From Polaribacter sp. KT25b (GTDB lineage Bacteria > Bacteroidota > Bacteroidia > Flavobacteriales > Flavobacteriaceae), in the NCBI RefSeq assembly GCF_900105145.1, contig NZ_LT629752.1, positions 2,981,501-3,045,500 of the forward strand: a stretch of 64,000 nucleotides of DNA, given 5' to 3'. The notes beneath the pieces are model-generated. The model ran no database searches, was not told the origin of the DNA, and saw nothing but the letters and a program-made list of their open reading frames with translations. The translations under genes were made by a program, and so were the position numbers. Below, in pieces: positions 63,228-64,000 of the stretch (positions are counted from its first letter, which is position 1; each line of letters begins with the position of its first letter).

Positions 63228-63800
63228 TTATTTTTGAGGTTCTATAATTAATATTCCGTTATTTGTTACTTCAATTACTTTTATAACATTTCCTTGTTTT
63301 AAATCTTTATCAAAATCTGTTAAAGCTTCTAATTCTCTTAACGCTCCTTGTACTTTTATTTGTACTTTACCTATTTTAGATCTGTTTGCACCAACCGTTA
63401 AATAAACTTCGCCAATAGCATTTAATGCGTTTTGCATTTTTAAAGTTCCGCTTGAGTTTAATTTACTGATGTAATAAAACAAAGAAGCCATTACCGTCAT
63501 CATTGCTAAACCACAAAATATAGAAATTGCAATAATTACTGGATTAGAATATCCTGCATCAGAACTTGCAATTCCACTCCAACCAAAAATGGTAAAAAAT
63601 GCAATTAAGTTTTTAACTGTAAAGAACTGAAAACTTGCGCCAGTATCTGCATCTATTTCTGCATCAACGTCACCAATATCATCAGAATCTGTGCCCATAA
63701 CTGTAGAGATTAACACAATTAAAAACAGAAAAGTTGATATAATTGTAATAATCCAATACGTTTTTAAAAAAGAGGGTAACTCTGCAAACCATTCCATCAT
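63228..63800 (-). CDS. NfeD-like membrane protein
   Basis: 190 residues, start at either of two adjacent Met. Membrane helices near 16-36 (WIITIISTFLFLIVLISTVMG), 65-80 and 85-110, then a soluble C-terminal OB-fold (MQNALNAIGEVYLTVGANRSKIGKVQIKVQGALRELEALTDFDKDLKQGNVIKVIEVTNNGILIIEP) with the IGxxGxV-like core of NfeD. It works with the flotillin encoded downstream in a shared operon. An acidic loop DSDDIGDVDAEIDADTG follows helix 1. 63801-64000 contains no gene. Confidence 0.85.
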   Translation of the reverse strand: MMEWFAELPSFLKTYWIITIISTFLFLIVLISTVMGTDSDDIGDVDAEIDADTGASFQFFTVKNLIAFFTIFGWSGIASSDAGYSNPVIIAISIFCGLAMMTVMASLFYYISKLNSSGTLKMQNALNAIGEVYLTVGANRSKIGKVQIKVQGALRELEALTDFDKDLKQGNVIKVIEVTNNGILIIEPQK

Positions 63801-63966
63801 AACGTGTAGTTTTAAAGTGAATAAATATAAAGATTTTTGACCTAATAAAGTGATTTATTTTGTCAATAAAATAGCAATTTTTAAAATAAATCTTTACATA
63901 TAAGTAGCTAAAACTAACCTTTTGTTACAAACAATATTTAAAATATTATAATTTGATGATAAAATA

Positions 63967-64000
63967 AAAAAGCCTTGATAACAATTTATCAAGGCTTTTA
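63967..64000. terminator. terminator at the right edge
   Basis: AAAGCCTTGATAA pairs with TTATCAAGGCTTT, with A-run on the left and T-run reaching the window end. It probably ends a minus-strand gene beyond 64000. Confidence 0.8.

Noticed and set aside
1..64000. CRISPR array, insertion sequence, integrase or rRNA operon
   Set aside because: Looked for and not seen: no regular spaced repeats with unique spacers, no transposase frame, no rRNA-like segment.

Overview
The window looks like a chromosomal segment of a marine-type Flavobacteriaceae bacterium (Bacteroidota), Polaribacter/Tenacibaculum-like. Reasons: strongly AT-rich DNA; promoters of the Bacteroidota form TTG-N17-23-TAnnTTTG with weak ribosome binding sites; a dcw cluster with a CTG-started MurE and a PASTA-tailed FtsI; DUF4407, DUF2911, DUF1826 and M56/BlaI genes typical of the group. 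Species cannot be fixed from sequence alone.

Layout. 1-8.6 kb: nuclease tail, small lipoprotein, tRNA-Leu(TAG), three peptidases (M20, M1, S9/DPP-IV), an OmpA-type porin and a cyclophilin lipoprotein. 8.7-16.4 kb: BlaI/BlaR1-type pair with visible operators, a DUF4407 protein, a predicted small RNA divergent from lysS, lysS, a shortened tail-collar protein, a decayed zinc-ribbon gene and glutaminase. 16.6-24.7 kb: an AraC regulator followed by four transcription units, each carrying the same ATTTACCAT box 50-51 bp upstream of its -7 element. One unit is a tight seven-gene operon holding egtB and egtD (ergothioneine) with a SnoaL-like protein, an MsrQ/YedZ-like membrane protein, a siderophore-interacting-type flavoprotein and a racemase-like protein lacking one catalytic Cys. 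I judge this the most interesting system here. 24.9-29.3 kb: DUF1826, rsmG, fatty acid desaturase, aminotransferase, a dispersed repeat and a small membrane protein.

29.5-45.3 kb: the complete dcw division/peptidoglycan cluster on the minus strand (mraZ-rsmH-ftsL-ftsI-murE-mraY-murD-ftsW-murG-murC-ftsQ-ftsA-ftsZ), driven by a promoter with three MraZ boxes and interrupted on both sides of murD by REP-like palindromes. 45.4-50.7 kb: hydrolase-engB-pseudouridine synthase operon, then a membrane-spanning beta-propeller/Y_Y_Y/AraC regulator whose neighbouring four-repeat operator and promoter lead to no gene (possible deletion scar). 50.7-64 kb: penicillin acylase, sugar aminotransferase and galE, DUF2911, feoAB plus the FeoB-associated peptide under a Fur-type box, SCO protein, rseP, two tandem 51-residue zinc-ribbon genes, and an NfeD/flotillin pair.

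Most intergenic gaps end in clear intrinsic terminators, so transcription units are well delimited. No rRNA, CRISPR array, insertion sequence or prophage was seen.
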